A stretch of DNA of 55,872 bases, from positions 1 through 55,872 of the forward strand of contig NZ_WJFC01000079.1 of the NCBI RefSeq assembly GCF_009725235.1, in the 5' to 3' direction. A program made the position numbers and the translations under genes. Each line of letters opens with the position of its first letter. The first letter of the stretch is position 1. This document shows positions 24,553 through 34,394 of the stretch, piece after piece. The notes under the pieces were generated by a model. That model made no database searches, was not told where the DNA came from, and worked only from the letters and a program-made list of their open reading frames with translations. This DNA is from Scytonema sp. UIC 10036. Lineage in GTDB: Bacteria; Cyanobacteriota; Cyanobacteriia; Cyanobacteriales; Nostocaceae.

Positions 24553-25078
24553 TAAGTCACTCCAATACAAGTCAAGGGGGAGTATCCCAAAGAGTGCCAA
24601 AGCCTGCAAGAATAGAATTCTGGGACTATACAAACGCTCGTCCACCTGCGTGGACTGTATCAGAAGTCCGCGAAGGCGAACTTGGTCTGTATAGGCGTGA
24701 TTTCAATCACAAGCGTGTTTTTTCCAAATTGGGATGCTCCCAGTCAAGGAGGCTTCAGCAGTCACAAGCGATGGCTTTTGTATCTCCTTCAAAAATACTA
24801 CGCGGAACTGGTAAATTTTTAAGCTTTCCACAACTAGACATAGGCGTGAAAAAGATGTAAGGGCGCAACGCCCTACGCCCCTACCAAGACTTTCGGCTAA
24901 TGCATAATTAATTTCTGGAGATGTCTACTGAGATAGCAACTGGGGGTATTATCTCATTCAACATAGACTTGCTCAATCTTTACAAATACGCTTGACTTAA
25001 TATAGCAATCCTAATGAATGCTAATTTTGCTAATTTCTTTGGGAATCCTAAATCTTGAGAGCTCGAAGATAAAACTGT
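24553..25078. other. intergenic region after dpdD with short palindromes
   Basis: An 88-codon open frame here (24,594-24,860) is built largely from interspersed repeats (CGTCCACCTGCGTGGAC; GTCCGCGAAGGCGAAC) and is not accepted as a gene. A tight hairpin GGGCGCAACGCCC lies at 24,861-24,873 and may end dpd transcription. No RNA gene was recognised. Confidence 0.5.
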
Positions 25079-28000
25079 ATGATTGGCATTCCCGGATATC
25101 ACGTTATCAAAGAACTTTATAACGGTTCTAGAACCTCAGTTTATCGTGCTAATCGCAAAACTGACCAAAAATCTGTTGTGATTAAGCTGATGAAAACTCC
25201 TTATCCCAGCTTCAGCCAATTGATACAGTTTCGCAATCAGTTTACCATTGCCAAAAATCTCCATCAACCTGGAATCATCGAAACTTACAGCCTCGAACCT
25301 TATCAGAATGGCTATGCATTAGTCATGGAAGACTTTGGTGGAATTTCCCTTAACCAATGGAGAGGAGATAGGGAGATGGGGAAAACAGCACAAGGTCTTA
25401 TTGAGTTTTTGCTCTTAGCGATCGCCTTATCTAATACATTAGATATACTTTACCAGCATCGTATCATTCATAAAGATATTAAACCCGCCAATATTTTAAT
25501 TAATCCACAAACAAAACAAGTTAAGTTGATAGACTTTAGTATTGCATCTCGGCTACTACGGGAAACTCAAATCCTCATGAGTCCCAATGTGCTAGAAGGA
25601 ACACTCGGCTATTTGTCCCCAGAGCAAACGGGAAGGATGAACCGTGGGATTGACTATCGTACTGATTTTTATTCTTTAGGTGTAACTTTTTACGAGTTAT
25701 TGACAGGAGAATTGCCATTTCAGTCGAATGAGCCGATGGAGTTGGTACATTGCCATATTGCCAAACAACCACTTTTAGAGAACAGGGGAGAGATTCCTCG
25801 CGTTCTCTGCGATATCGTACTCAAATTAATGGCGAAAAATCCCGAAGACCGCTATCAGAGTGCATTGGGACTGAAATACGATCTAGAAATTTGTTTGGCT
25901 CAACTCAAGGCAACGGGTAAAGTAGCAAGTTTCCCAATTGCACGACGGGATGTATGCGATCGCTTGACGATCCCCGAAAAACTCTACGGTCGCGAGCGAG
26001 AAGTTCAAACTTTACTTCAAGCTTTTGACCGTACTACCAACAATCGGACAGAACTTATGCTAGTGGCTGGTTTTTCTGGTATTGGAAAAACTGCCTTGGT
26101 TAACGAAGTTCACAAACCCATTGTCCGACAACGAGGCTATTTCATCAAAGGCAAATTTGACCAATTGAATCGTAATATTCCTTTTTCTGCCTTTGTGCAG
26201 GCGTTTCGAGACTTAATGGAGCAATTGCTGACTGAAAACGATGCTCAATTGTCAACTTGGAAAAACAAAATCTTACAAGCACTGGGGGACCTAGGACAAG
26301 TTATTGTTGAGGTCATTCCAGAACTAGAACAAATTATTGGTAAACAAACACCGACAACGGAACTTTCACCAAGTGCGGCGCAAAATCGTTTTAATTTACT
26401 TTTCCAAAAGTTCATCCAGGTATTCGCTACAAAAGAACATCCATTAGTCATTTTCCTCGATGACTTGCAATGGGCTGATTCCGCATCACTCAAATTAGTG
26501 CAGTTGTTGATGAGTTCAGCCAGTGGATGTTTACTCTTTATTGGCTCTTATCGAGACAATGAAGTCTCAGCAGCGCATCCCTTGATGTTGACTTTAGCAG
26601 ATCTTCGCAAAGCCAATGCCACCATTCACACTCTTACCTTATCCCCGCTCGCTAAAACCAGTTTAAATCAATTATTAGTCGATACCCTAAGCTGTTCAAG
26701 TAAAATTGCCCAACCTTTAACACAACTTGTCTATCAAAAAACCCAAGGAAATCCATTTTTTGCGACGCAATTTCTCAAAGCATTATATGAAGATGGACTC
26801 ATTACTTTTAATTTGGCTCGAGGGTACTGGCAATGTGACATGACTGCGGTGAAGGCGCTTACCCTCACTGATAATGTGGTAGAATTTGTAGCACAACAGT
26901 TGCAAAAGTTGCCAGCAGCAACGCAAAATATATTGAAATTAGCAGCGTGCATTGGCAACTCTTTTGATTTACTCACCTTAGCAATTGTTTCCGAACAATC
27001 CCAAACCGAAACAGCAGCATCTTTGTGGAAGGCTTTACAGGAAGGACTTGTTTTACCGACGAGTGAAGTTTATAAATTCTTTCAAGACAGCGAACACGAT
27101 TCAGACTCAAACTCATTAAATTCTAATTTCCAAGTCCCCACCTATAAATTTTTACATGACCGAGTACAACAAGCTGCTTATTCACTGATTTCAGACGATC
27201 GCAAACAATTTACCCATCTGAAAATTGGGCAATTACTTTTGCAAAATACACCTCCTGCTGAGCAAGAGACGCGAATTTTTGAGATTGTCAGTCAATTGAA
27301 TTGTGGAATAGCGCTCATCACTCAGCCAACTGAACGTCAACAATTAGCTCAGTTAAATTTAAAGGCTGGTCGAAAAGCAAAAGAAGCTACCGCTTATGGT
27401 GCAGCAATTCATTACTTCAATTATGGAATTGGGTTGCTCACAGTTAATAGTTGGGAACTTGAGTACGACTTAACTCGAAGTTTACATGAAGAAGCTGCAG
27501 AAGCTGCTTTTCTTAATAATAATTTTGAGCAGATGGAATCTCTCATTCGGGTTGTTATTCAACACACAACAAATTTACTAGATAGAATAAAGGTTTATGA
27601 AGTTCAACTCCAGGCTTATCAGGTACAAGGTCAACCATTGCAAGCGATCGCCACTGGTTGTAAAATTATCCAGCAACTAGGGGTGACACTCCCTGAATCA
27701 ATAACACCTGCACACATTCCACAATATGTAGAAAACACGCTCTCCACATTGGCAAAAAGAAGTATTGAAAGCTTAGCCGATCTACCGTTGATGACCGAGC
27801 CTAAAGCTTTAGCTGCTTTACAGATTATCGCTAGCATCGCCCCCGCTATCCACCAAACTGCTGCTTATCTGTTAGCAATTTTTGCCTGGGAAGAAGTCAA
27901 TTTATCTCTTAAGTACGGCAATGCACCACTCTCTGCGCCAGGGTATGCAGATTTTGGAATTGTACTTAATACTTTTAATAAACTCGAGGAAGGCTACAAA

Positions 28001-30949
28001 TTTGGCAAGCTAGCTTTAATGCTTGTGGATCGATTTCAATTAAAATCCGTTCAAAGCATGACTACCTTTAAGGTAGCTGCATTAAATCTATGTAGTAAGA
28101 AATATGTTGGCAGTGCCATTTCCTTATTACAAGAAGCCTATACTATTGGATTGGAGACAGGTGATTTTTTTCACGTGCTTGCATCAAGGATTTTCAAATT
28201 CTTCTATGTCTATTTAAGTGGGACAGAATTTTTGGAAGTCCTGCTAGCAGAAATCAAAGCCTATGAATCAAATTTTTCTAAGAATCAGCGCCTATTAAAT
28301 TGGTCTAATATACTTTGTCAAAGCCTACAAAATTTAACAGAATCTAGCGATTCTCCAGAATGGCTCATTGGGGAATGCGATGGTGAAGAAAAACTTTTAT
28401 CTGACCTCAAAAAAGAGAAAGATGATTTAACACTCCATATATTTTTCTTGAGTAAATTAACACTGAGTTATCTATTTAATAATTTTCCGGCAGCCGTTGA
28501 ATATGCTGACCAAGGGGCGCAATACCTCAACGGTGCTGGCGGAATGCTATCAGTGCCAGTTTTCTACTACTACGATTCTTTGTCTCGAATTGCTGTCTAT
28601 CCAACGGCTGAATTGTCTCAACAAACACAATTACTCTTGAAGGTTGGCGAAAACCAGGAAAAATTGAAGTTTCGAGCCAAATTTGCACCGATGAATTTCC
28701 AGCACAAATTTTATTTGGTGGAAGCAGAACGCCATCGGGTTTTGGGGAAAAAGATGAAAGCTATGGAACTGTACGATCGCGCGATCGCCAAAGCTAAAGA
28801 AAATGGTTACACCCAAGAAGAAGCCCTAAGCAACGAGCTAGCTGCCAAGTTCTACTTCGACTGGGGCAAAGAAACAATTGCTCAAGCTTATATGCAACAA
28901 GCTTATTACTGCTATGCCCGTTGGGGAGCTAAAGCCAAAACGCAGGACTTAGAAAAACGCTATCCTCAACTCCTTGCTCCCATCTTACAAGCACAACAGA
29001 ATCGCTTGCAACTTAGGGAATCCTGCAATTCAACCGTCGGTACGTCATCATTGCAACATCAAACCATCCAAACAGATCTTTCTAGCAGCAATATTTCTGA
29101 AGTTCTCGATTTAGGCACCATTCTCAAAGCCTCACAAGCTCTCTCCAGTGAAATTCAATTAGAGGAATTGCTGACTACCCTCTTGCAAGTGGTGATGGAA
29201 AATGCTGGAGCAAAAAAAGCAGCCCTGCTCGTACTCCAACAGGGCAACTTATTCCTTGAAGCCATGGCTACCATTAATGAAGGGGTTACTTTAGGACCTG
29301 TACCATTGTCGAGCAGCGAAATTATTCCGATCGCATTGGTAAACTATGTCAAAAACAGCTTCAAAACTGTTGTGCTGGATGATGCAACAGCACAAAACGA
29401 TTTTATGACCGACCAATATTTAATGCAGCAACAACCCAAAAGTGTGTTGTGTACGCCGATTTTGCATCAAGGTCAATTAATTGGATTACTATATTTGGAA
29501 AATAAGTTGACCATTGGCGCATTTACAAGCGATCGCCTAGAAGTTATCCAACTGCTATGCGCCCAAGCAGCTATCTCTCTGGAAAATGCACGTCTTTATC
29601 AAGAATCCCAAAATTATGCTCATCAACTAGAGCGATCGCTAGCAAAACTCAGTGCTAGCGAAGCTCGTTTCCAGAAACTTGCTGATAATGTCCCAGGGAC
29701 GATTTACCAGATCCGTTTCAATACCGACGGCTCAACTTCATTCCCCTACGTCAGTTCTGGCTGTTATGACCTCTATGAGGTGACAGCAGAAGAATTTATG
29801 ATAGGGACATACAGTCTTCGTTCGATGGAACATCCAGAAGATTTTGTCAGCATTCAGCAGGCAATTGACGACTCTGCCGAAAACATGACACCATTTCGAC
29901 ACGAATGGCGAATTATTACACCTTCGGGAACTGTAAAATGGGTTCAAGCTGCAGCCCAACCAGAGCGACAAGCAGATGGTTCGATTGTATGGGATGGCAT
30001 AATTACAGATATTAGCGAGCGCAAACTTGCAGAAGCCGCACTAAGAGACTCTGAAGTTCATTTACGCCATAAATCTCAAGATTTAGAAGAGGCATTGCAA
30101 AATTTGCAACAAGCCCAACTACAAATGGTGCAAAATGAAAAAATGGCAACCTTGGGCAACTTAGTTGCAGGTGTGGCACACGAAATTAATAATCCTATTG
30201 GATTTCTTAAAGGCAGTCTCAACAATGCTGAGGAGTATATCCAAGACTTACTTGCCCATATCCAATTGCTTAAACAACATTCTCCCACTCCACCTTCTCC
30301 AGTTATTGAGCATGAGGAAGATATTGACTTAGATTTTCTGACTGAGGACTTACCAAAACTCTTGAGTTCGATGAAGGTGGCGTCAGAACGTATTAAAGAC
30401 ATTAGCACCAGCCTCCGTACTTTCTCCAGAGCCGATACATCTGAAAAAGTTGCTTGTAATCTCCATGAAGGGATTGAGAGTACGCTGTTAATTTTGAAGT
30501 ATCGCCTTAAAGCTAATAATAAACGTCCGGCGATTGAGGTGATTACGGAATATGGTGAATTACCGCCTGTGAAATGCTTTTTAGGACAGTTGAATCAAGT
30601 ATTTATGAACATTCTTGCCAATGCGATTGATGCTTTAGATACAGCAAGTCTTGGACGAACATTTGTCCAAATTCAATCTAATCCTTTGAAAATTAAGATT
30701 TGTACCGAAGTAGTCATTAATCAAAACACGGTGATAATTCGTATCAAAGATAACGGTACGGGAATGTCAGAAGAGGTTAAAGAATGTATCTTTAACCACT
30801 TATTTACGACTAAAGAAGTTGGCAAGGGAACTGGATTAGGATTGGCGATCGCTCGTCAAATTGTCGAGGATACCCACAATGGGAGGTTGAGTTGTAATTC
30901 TGTTCTTGGCGAAGGAACAGAATTTGTCATCGAGATTCCAGTGTGCTAA
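25079..30949 (+). CDS. giant Ser/Thr kinase - AAA ATPase - GAF - PAS - histidine kinase
   Basis: A 1956-residue trifunctional signalling protein. Domains in order: a Hanks-type kinase at residues 1-270 (VVIKLMK; IIHKDIKPANIL near 130; LIDFSIAS in place of DFG); an AAA_16-type ATPase at about 300-560 (Walker A GFSGIGKT near 330; LDDLQWAD); a long helical solenoid at about 740-1300; GAF at about 1360-1515; PAS at about 1540-1655; and a histidine kinase with LVAGVAHEINNPIGFLKG (His near 1700) and C-terminal ATPase motifs (DNGTGMSEEV; GKGTGLGLAIARQIV). Such proteins are common in Nostocales and some relatives (HstK type) control heterocyst metabolism or stress responses. The signal is unknown. 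No partner regulator is adjacent. Confidence 0.93.
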   Translation: MIGIPGYHVIKELYNGSRTSVYRANRKTDQKSVVIKLMKTPYPSFSQLIQFRNQFTIAKNLHQPGIIETYSLEPYQNGYALVMEDFGGISLNQWRGDREMGKTAQGLIEFLLLAIALSNTLDILYQHRIIHKDIKPANILINPQTKQVKLIDFSIASRLLRETQILMSPNVLEGTLGYLSPEQTGRMNRGIDYRTDFYSLGVTFYELLTGELPFQSNEPMELVHCHIAKQPLLENRGEIPRVLCDIVLKLMAKNPEDRYQSALGLKYDLEICLAQLKATGKVASFPIARRDVCDRLTIPEKLYGREREVQTLLQAFDRTTNNRTELMLVAGFSGIGKTALVNEVHKPIVRQRGYFIKGKFDQLNRNIPFSAFVQAFRDLMEQLLTENDAQLSTWKNKILQALGDLGQVIVEVIPELEQIIGKQTPTTELSPSAAQNRFNLLFQKFIQVFATKEHPLVIFLDDLQWADSASLKLVQLLMSSASGCLLFIGSYRDNEVSAAHPLMLTLADLRKANATIHTLTLSPLAKTSLNQLLVDTLSCSSKIAQPLTQLVYQKTQGNPFFATQFLKALYEDGLITFNLARGYWQCDMTAVKALTLTDNVVEFVAQQLQKLPAATQNILKLAACIGNSFDLLTLAIVSEQSQTETAASLWKALQEGLVLPTSEVYKFFQDSEHDSDSNSLNSNFQVPTYKFLHDRVQQAAYSLISDDRKQFTHLKIGQLLLQNTPPAEQETRIFEIVSQLNCGIALITQPTERQQLAQLNLKAGRKAKEATAYGAAIHYFNYGIGLLTVNSWELEYDLTRSLHEEAAEAAFLNNNFEQMESLIRVVIQHTTNLLDRIKVYEVQLQAYQVQGQPLQAIATGCKIIQQLGVTLPESITPAHIPQYVENTLSTLAKRSIESLADLPLMTEPKALAALQIIASIAPAIHQTAAYLLAIFAWEEVNLSLKYGNAPLSAPGYADFGIVLNTFNKLEEGYKFGKLALMLVDRFQLKSVQSMTTFKVAALNLCSKKYVGSAISLLQEAYTIGLETGDFFHVLASRIFKFFYVYLSGTEFLEVLLAEIKAYESNFSKNQRLLNWSNILCQSLQNLTESSDSPEWLIGECDGEEKLLSDLKKEKDDLTLHIFFLSKLTLSYLFNNFPAAVEYADQGAQYLNGAGGMLSVPVFYYYDSLSRIAVYPTAELSQQTQLLLKVGENQEKLKFRAKFAPMNFQHKFYLVEAERHRVLGKKMKAMELYDRAIAKAKENGYTQEEALSNELAAKFYFDWGKETIAQAYMQQAYYCYARWGAKAKTQDLEKRYPQLLAPILQAQQNRLQLRESCNSTVGTSSLQHQTIQTDLSSSNISEVLDLGTILKASQALSSEIQLEELLTTLLQVVMENAGAKKAALLVLQQGNLFLEAMATINEGVTLGPVPLSSSEIIPIALVNYVKNSFKTVVLDDATAQNDFMTDQYLMQQQPKSVLCTPILHQGQLIGLLYLENKLTIGAFTSDRLEVIQLLCAQAAISLENARLYQESQNYAHQLERSLAKLSASEARFQKLADNVPGTIYQIRFNTDGSTSFPYVSSGCYDLYEVTAEEFMIGTYSLRSMEHPEDFVSIQQAIDDSAENMTPFRHEWRIITPSGTVKWVQAAAQPERQADGSIVWDGIITDISERKLAEAALRDSEVHLRHKSQDLEEALQNLQQAQLQMVQNEKMATLGNLVAGVAHEINNPIGFLKGSLNNAEEYIQDLLAHIQLLKQHSPTPPSPVIEHEEDIDLDFLTEDLPKLLSSMKVASERIKDISTSLRTFSRADTSEKVACNLHEGIESTLLILKYRLKANNKRPAIEVITEYGELPPVKCFLGQLNQVFMNILANAIDALDTASLGRTFVQIQSNPLKIKICTEVVINQNTVIIRIKDNGTGMSEEVKECIFNHLFTTKEVGKGTGLGLAIARQIVEDTHNGRLSCNSVLGEGTEFVIEIPVC

Positions 30950-31044
30950 TGGTGCAAAACACTGCATTGCCAGCTTTTAACAAGTTGACTGCTGACGAGC
31001 AAACCGCCTTGCTAGATAAGGTTCAACTCAATCAACAAACTTAG
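30949..31044 (+). other. 31-codon frame coupled to the giant kinase (TAATG)
   Basis: The kinase stop overlaps an ATG (TAATG) that opens MVQNTALPAFNKLTADEQTA and ends after 31 codons (LLDKVQLNQQT). The end overlaps the convergent tyrA gene by 17 bases. The sequence looks protein-like, but no family is recognised. It may be the stump of a following gene removed by rearrangement, or a real micro-ORF. Confidence 0.35.
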
Positions 31045-31867
31045 GTCTTGCCTTATTTGTTGCTTGTAATTGTTGTTCTAACAAATCCCAATTTTCCTGC
31101 TCGATCGCATGAATCAATTCGTCCAAATTCTGATGGTATTGTAAGAGCGATCGCAATAATTGTTGCCGATTGTATTTTGCCATCATCAGACCCAATTCTG
31201 AATTGCCTCCACCCACTCGACTTGTATCTTTAAAACCGGAACTAGCAAATTTTTGAGCTAATTGCAAAACTTTTGCATCTGTTTCACTCATACAAGCAGC
31301 AATTAATGAGGAACTAATCATTACGGGTAAGTGAGAAATCCAGCTGACTGCTTGGTCATGTTCTTCTGGAGAACAAGAATAGAGGTTTGCCCCAAGTTCC
31401 TGCACTAATTTTTCCACAACTGAGATGGCATCTGGGGGTGTTGTGTCTAATGGTGTCAGAACATAAGGCTTATCTAAAAACAAATTCCGCAAAGCTGCTT
31501 CTATACCACTTTCAGTCGTACCCGCCATGGGATGTCCGCCCACAAAATTTTCCCACCGAGGTGCGATCGCTTCAACTATCGGTGTTTTTACTGAACCAAC
31601 ATCAGTCACAACGGCATTTGAAGGTAAATGAGCAATTAGCTGCTCAAATGTGGGAATAATAAGCCCTAGAGGTGTACAAATAAAGATTACCTCTGCTGCT
31701 GAAAGCAAACTTATGTCCACGGAAGCCTCATCCACACCACCAAGGGTTTTTGCCCTCTGACAGGTGGATTCCCGGCGACTCACACCCAAGACATAATGCC
31801 CCTGCGATCGCAAATCCAAACCTAAAGAACCACCAATTAATCCAAGACCCAGAATACCAATATTCAT
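31028..31867 (-). CDS. tyrA: prephenate/arogenate dehydrogenase
   Basis: A 279-residue NAD(P)-dependent dehydrogenase of tyrosine biosynthesis. The Rossmann start MNIGILGLGLIGGSLG (GxGxxG) marks ATG 31,867 as the start; an ATG eight codons upstream arises from a GTCATTTGTCATTGG repeat. Other signatures are FICTPLG, VTDVGSVK, GHPMAGTTESG with catalytic-site residues, and EEHDQAVSWISHLP (substrate-binding His). Cyanobacterial TyrA usually acts on arogenate with NADP. The gene stands alone, convergent with the kinase. Confidence 0.93.
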   Translation of the reverse strand: MNIGILGLGLIGGSLGLDLRSQGHYVLGVSRRESTCQRAKTLGGVDEASVDISLLSAAEVIFICTPLGLIIPTFEQLIAHLPSNAVVTDVGSVKTPIVEAIAPRWENFVGGHPMAGTTESGIEAALRNLFLDKPYVLTPLDTTPPDAISVVEKLVQELGANLYSCSPEEHDQAVSWISHLPVMISSSLIAACMSETDAKVLQLAQKFASSGFKDTSRVGGGNSELGLMMAKYNRQQLLRSLLQYHQNLDELIHAIEQENWDLLEQQLQATNKARPKFVD

Positions 31868-31879
31868 CTCACTAACTAT

Positions 31880-32025
31880 GTTAACTGTCATTTGTCATTT
31901 GTCATTGGTCATTTGTCATTGGTCATTGGTCATTTGTTCACATTTCTTTACCAATGACCAATTGATTATTTGTCATTTGTCATTTGTTTACATTTCTTTA
32001 CCAATGACCAATGACTAAATTTTTG
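31880..32025. repeat. GTCATTTGTCATTGG tandem repeat cluster
   Basis: Repeated GTCATTTGTCATTGGTC units on one side and the inverted ACCAATGACCAAT version on the other, with an intervening second copy (GTTTACATTTCTTTACCAAT occurs twice). The same repeat supplies sequence at the dpdE and hybrid-kinase starts and lies after the nitrogenase-domain gene. Confidence 0.85.
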
Positions 32026-32068
32026 CATACTACCAACTCTTGAAGTTGGCAACTCAGGAGTAAATTCA

Positions 32069-33634
32069 ATGAATGTAGAGGAATTTTTAGATAAATATGC
32101 ATCAGGGACAAGAGATTTTTATGGAATTGAGCTTTGTGAAGCCAATTTAAGTGGAGCAAAACTGAGTGGTGCTAATCTTAGCAAAGCTGACTTAAGTGTG
32201 ATTAACCTGAGTGGTGCGAACTTAAGTGAGGCTAACTTGAGCTACGCAAAGTTGAATGTTGCAAGACTCAGAGGGGCTAATCTCAAAAACGCTAACTTAA
32301 AAGGCGCTATTCTCAATGTCGCTAATTTGATTCGAGCGGATTTAAGCAATGCCCAACTGAAGGGAGCATCTATGATTCGCAGCGAATTAATTCGTGCCAA
32401 TCTCAGTCATGCCGATCTTATGAGGACAAACCTCAAAGGTGCGGATCTGCGAGAAGCTGCCCTGAGACATGCTGTACTGCGAGAGGCAAATTTGAGTGAA
32501 GCAACTTTTAAGGATGGTTTCCTGACAGGAGCCAATTTAGAACTGGCAAATTTAAAAGGGGCTGACTTAACTCGTGCGGATCTCAGTGGTGCCAATTTCC
32601 GCAATGCTGAACTCAAACAAGCAATTCTTACCCAAGCTAATTTAAGTGGGGCTAATTTAAGTGGCGCAAACCTCCGGTGGGCTGATTTAAGTAGGGCAAA
32701 CCTCCGGTGGGCTGATTTAAGTGAGGCAAAACTCAGTGGAGCAAATTTAATTGGTGCAGATCTCAGTTATGCCAATTTAACCAATGCTAGTCTGATTCAC
32801 ACCGATTTAACCCATGCAAAATTAATCAAAGTTGAGTGGGTTGGTGCAGATCTGACAGGGGCAGTTTTAACTGGAACCAAATTATACGCCACTTCAAGAT
32901 TTGGATTAAAAACTGAAGGAATTATTTGTGAATGGGTAGACCTCAGTCCAACAGGAGATCAGACCATTATACATAATTTTGCCTCTCTTGACTCCCGCGA
33001 CTTTTTTAACGAAACTCCGCCAACCATCCGAATTATTGTAGATAAAACCATAGACCATGAAGCCAATTTTGCCATTGCTGGTGCTTATTACCAAATTGCC
33101 CAGCAATACCCAGAACTCAAACAACCTCCTAGTATAGAAGTAGGGTGTCGCCGAACTATTTTCACCTTCCGTATGGATAATGACGAAAGTCTATTACCTA
33201 CAGCTTATATAGCTATTCTTCCCTTTAAAGATACATCAAACGCCCACAAAAATATCTATACTCTTATAGAGATGATTTCTGGTGAAGACACCTCTCATCA
33301 ATTGGGTTTGAGATTTCAAGCGATTGAAAAAGTTAATATTCTCTTAGAACAAGCAATAGATAATGCTGCTATTATAAAGAAAATGAAAAAAATTTTAGAA
33401 ATTACAGCAAAATTTAAGTTTTTTCAAGCCCCCACTCAGATAGTTCTAACGAATTCTAGTGCTCAAAATTTACTTTTATATGATAATCCGTACTTTGGTA
33501 AAAGATTTCTTAATAGCTCAGATGACAGTCATCACATAGCTTATGATAATTTTACTGAAGTCTCAAAAATCATCACACCCTCATTAAGTATGATTGTTGA
33601 TTTTTTTAAGGGATTTCATTATATAAGTCAATAG
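32069..33634 (+). CDS. pentapeptide-repeat protein with C-terminal domain
   Basis: A 521-residue protein. Residues about 20-285 are an almost unbroken series of A(D/N)LXX pentapeptides (GANLS, KADLS, RADLS), which folds as a right-handed quadrilateral beta-helix. Two consecutive units encode the same LRWADLS sequence (near residues 206-220), a recent internal duplication. The C-terminal ~220 residues are a non-repetitive alpha/beta domain of unknown type (PTIRIIVDKTIDHEANFAIA...). AGGAG lies 9 bases before the ATG. Function is unknown; pentapeptide proteins are very common in cyanobacteria. Confidence 0.9.
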   Translation: MNVEEFLDKYASGTRDFYGIELCEANLSGAKLSGANLSKADLSVINLSGANLSEANLSYAKLNVARLRGANLKNANLKGAILNVANLIRADLSNAQLKGASMIRSELIRANLSHADLMRTNLKGADLREAALRHAVLREANLSEATFKDGFLTGANLELANLKGADLTRADLSGANFRNAELKQAILTQANLSGANLSGANLRWADLSRANLRWADLSEAKLSGANLIGADLSYANLTNASLIHTDLTHAKLIKVEWVGADLTGAVLTGTKLYATSRFGLKTEGIICEWVDLSPTGDQTIIHNFASLDSRDFFNETPPTIRIIVDKTIDHEANFAIAGAYYQIAQQYPELKQPPSIEVGCRRTIFTFRMDNDESLLPTAYIAILPFKDTSNAHKNIYTLIEMISGEDTSHQLGLRFQAIEKVNILLEQAIDNAAIIKKMKKILEITAKFKFFQAPTQIVLTNSSAQNLLLYDNPYFGKRFLNSSDDSHHIAYDNFTEVSKIITPSLSMIVDFFKGFHYISQ

Positions 33635-33646
33635 TTAGTAGTTAGT

Positions 33647-33719
33647 AGATAGTGGTTAGTAGGGGCGCAATGCCTTGCACCCCTACTAACTATTAACCAC
33701 TAACCTCTAACCACTATCT
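33647..33719. terminator. nested hairpin after the pentapeptide gene
   Basis: Outer arms AGATAGTGGTTAG (33,647-33,659) and CTAACCACTATCT (33,707-33,719) are perfect complements. Within them TTAGTAGGGGCGCAA and TTGCACCCCTACTAA form a second stem. It is a heptad-repeat palindrome positioned between two same-direction genes. Terminator function is inferred from structure only. Confidence 0.5.
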
Positions 33720-33730
33720 GGAGAAAAAAA

Positions 33731-34324
33731 ATGCGAGATACATTTAATAAGATGATGGGCCGAACACGCTACGTCGTTTGTCGCATTATGTTACATTTAG
33801 GCGGATCTGACGTAGCACCTATTTTGGGAATTCTAAATCGCGGTGCAAGGGAAGCAGTCGATGCTGATGGTGACATGGAAGTCTTGGGAGAAGGGCTGGT
33901 AGAAGTTGCCCAAACCCTTTTACAGTACGATGAATACTGGCAATCAGCTGCGAATCAAGGCGACGTATTTTGGAGTGAAGGAGAGGCGGGAGATTATGTA
34001 AATGAACTGTTCACCGACTCAGCTCAACGTTATTTGAGCGAACCCGATTACAGTGATGACTACAGGGACAACCAACCCCTATCTCTCCCTGTGACCCGCA
34101 ATGTTGTTGTCATGATTACGGTAGCATATGAGGGTGAAGTTCCAGACTTAGAAACTGACCTTGCGAATATACAAGCGCTCAAAGAGGGCTTGAAAGCGCT
34201 AATCAATTTGCATTACAACCATAAATTACGGGCGATTCAGGTACATTTCTCGCCAGCTCGGTTGGGTGATGAACTCACAAGCGACCAACTTTTACAATAT
34301 TACCCAGAGTTGATACCTCTGTAG
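33731..34324 (+). CDS. DUF1517 family protein
   Basis: A 197-residue protein. MRDTFNKMMGRTRYVVCRIM, then LNRGAREAVDADGDMEVLGE, and a C-terminal LPVTRNVVVMITVAYEGEVP with LHYNHKLRAIQVHFSPA are characteristic of the cyanobacterial/plant DUF1517 family. No signal peptide or membrane helix is obvious. Function is unknown. GGAGAAAAAAA precedes the ATG. Confidence 0.8.
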   Translation: MRDTFNKMMGRTRYVVCRIMLHLGGSDVAPILGILNRGAREAVDADGDMEVLGEGLVEVAQTLLQYDEYWQSAANQGDVFWSEGEAGDYVNELFTDSAQRYLSEPDYSDDYRDNQPLSLPVTRNVVVMITVAYEGEVPDLETDLANIQALKEGLKALINLHYNHKLRAIQVHFSPARLGDELTSDQLLQYYPELIPL

Positions 34325-34394
34325 TTTTGGATCGGTCGTCCACACCTACCACATAATCGAGAAATTGTTAAGCTCAGAATAGGAAAATTATCAT

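Noticed and set aside
24594..24860. 88-codon open frame after dpdD
   Set aside because: Its sequence is made mostly of interspersed palindromic repeats, with no ribosome site and no recognisable protein pattern.
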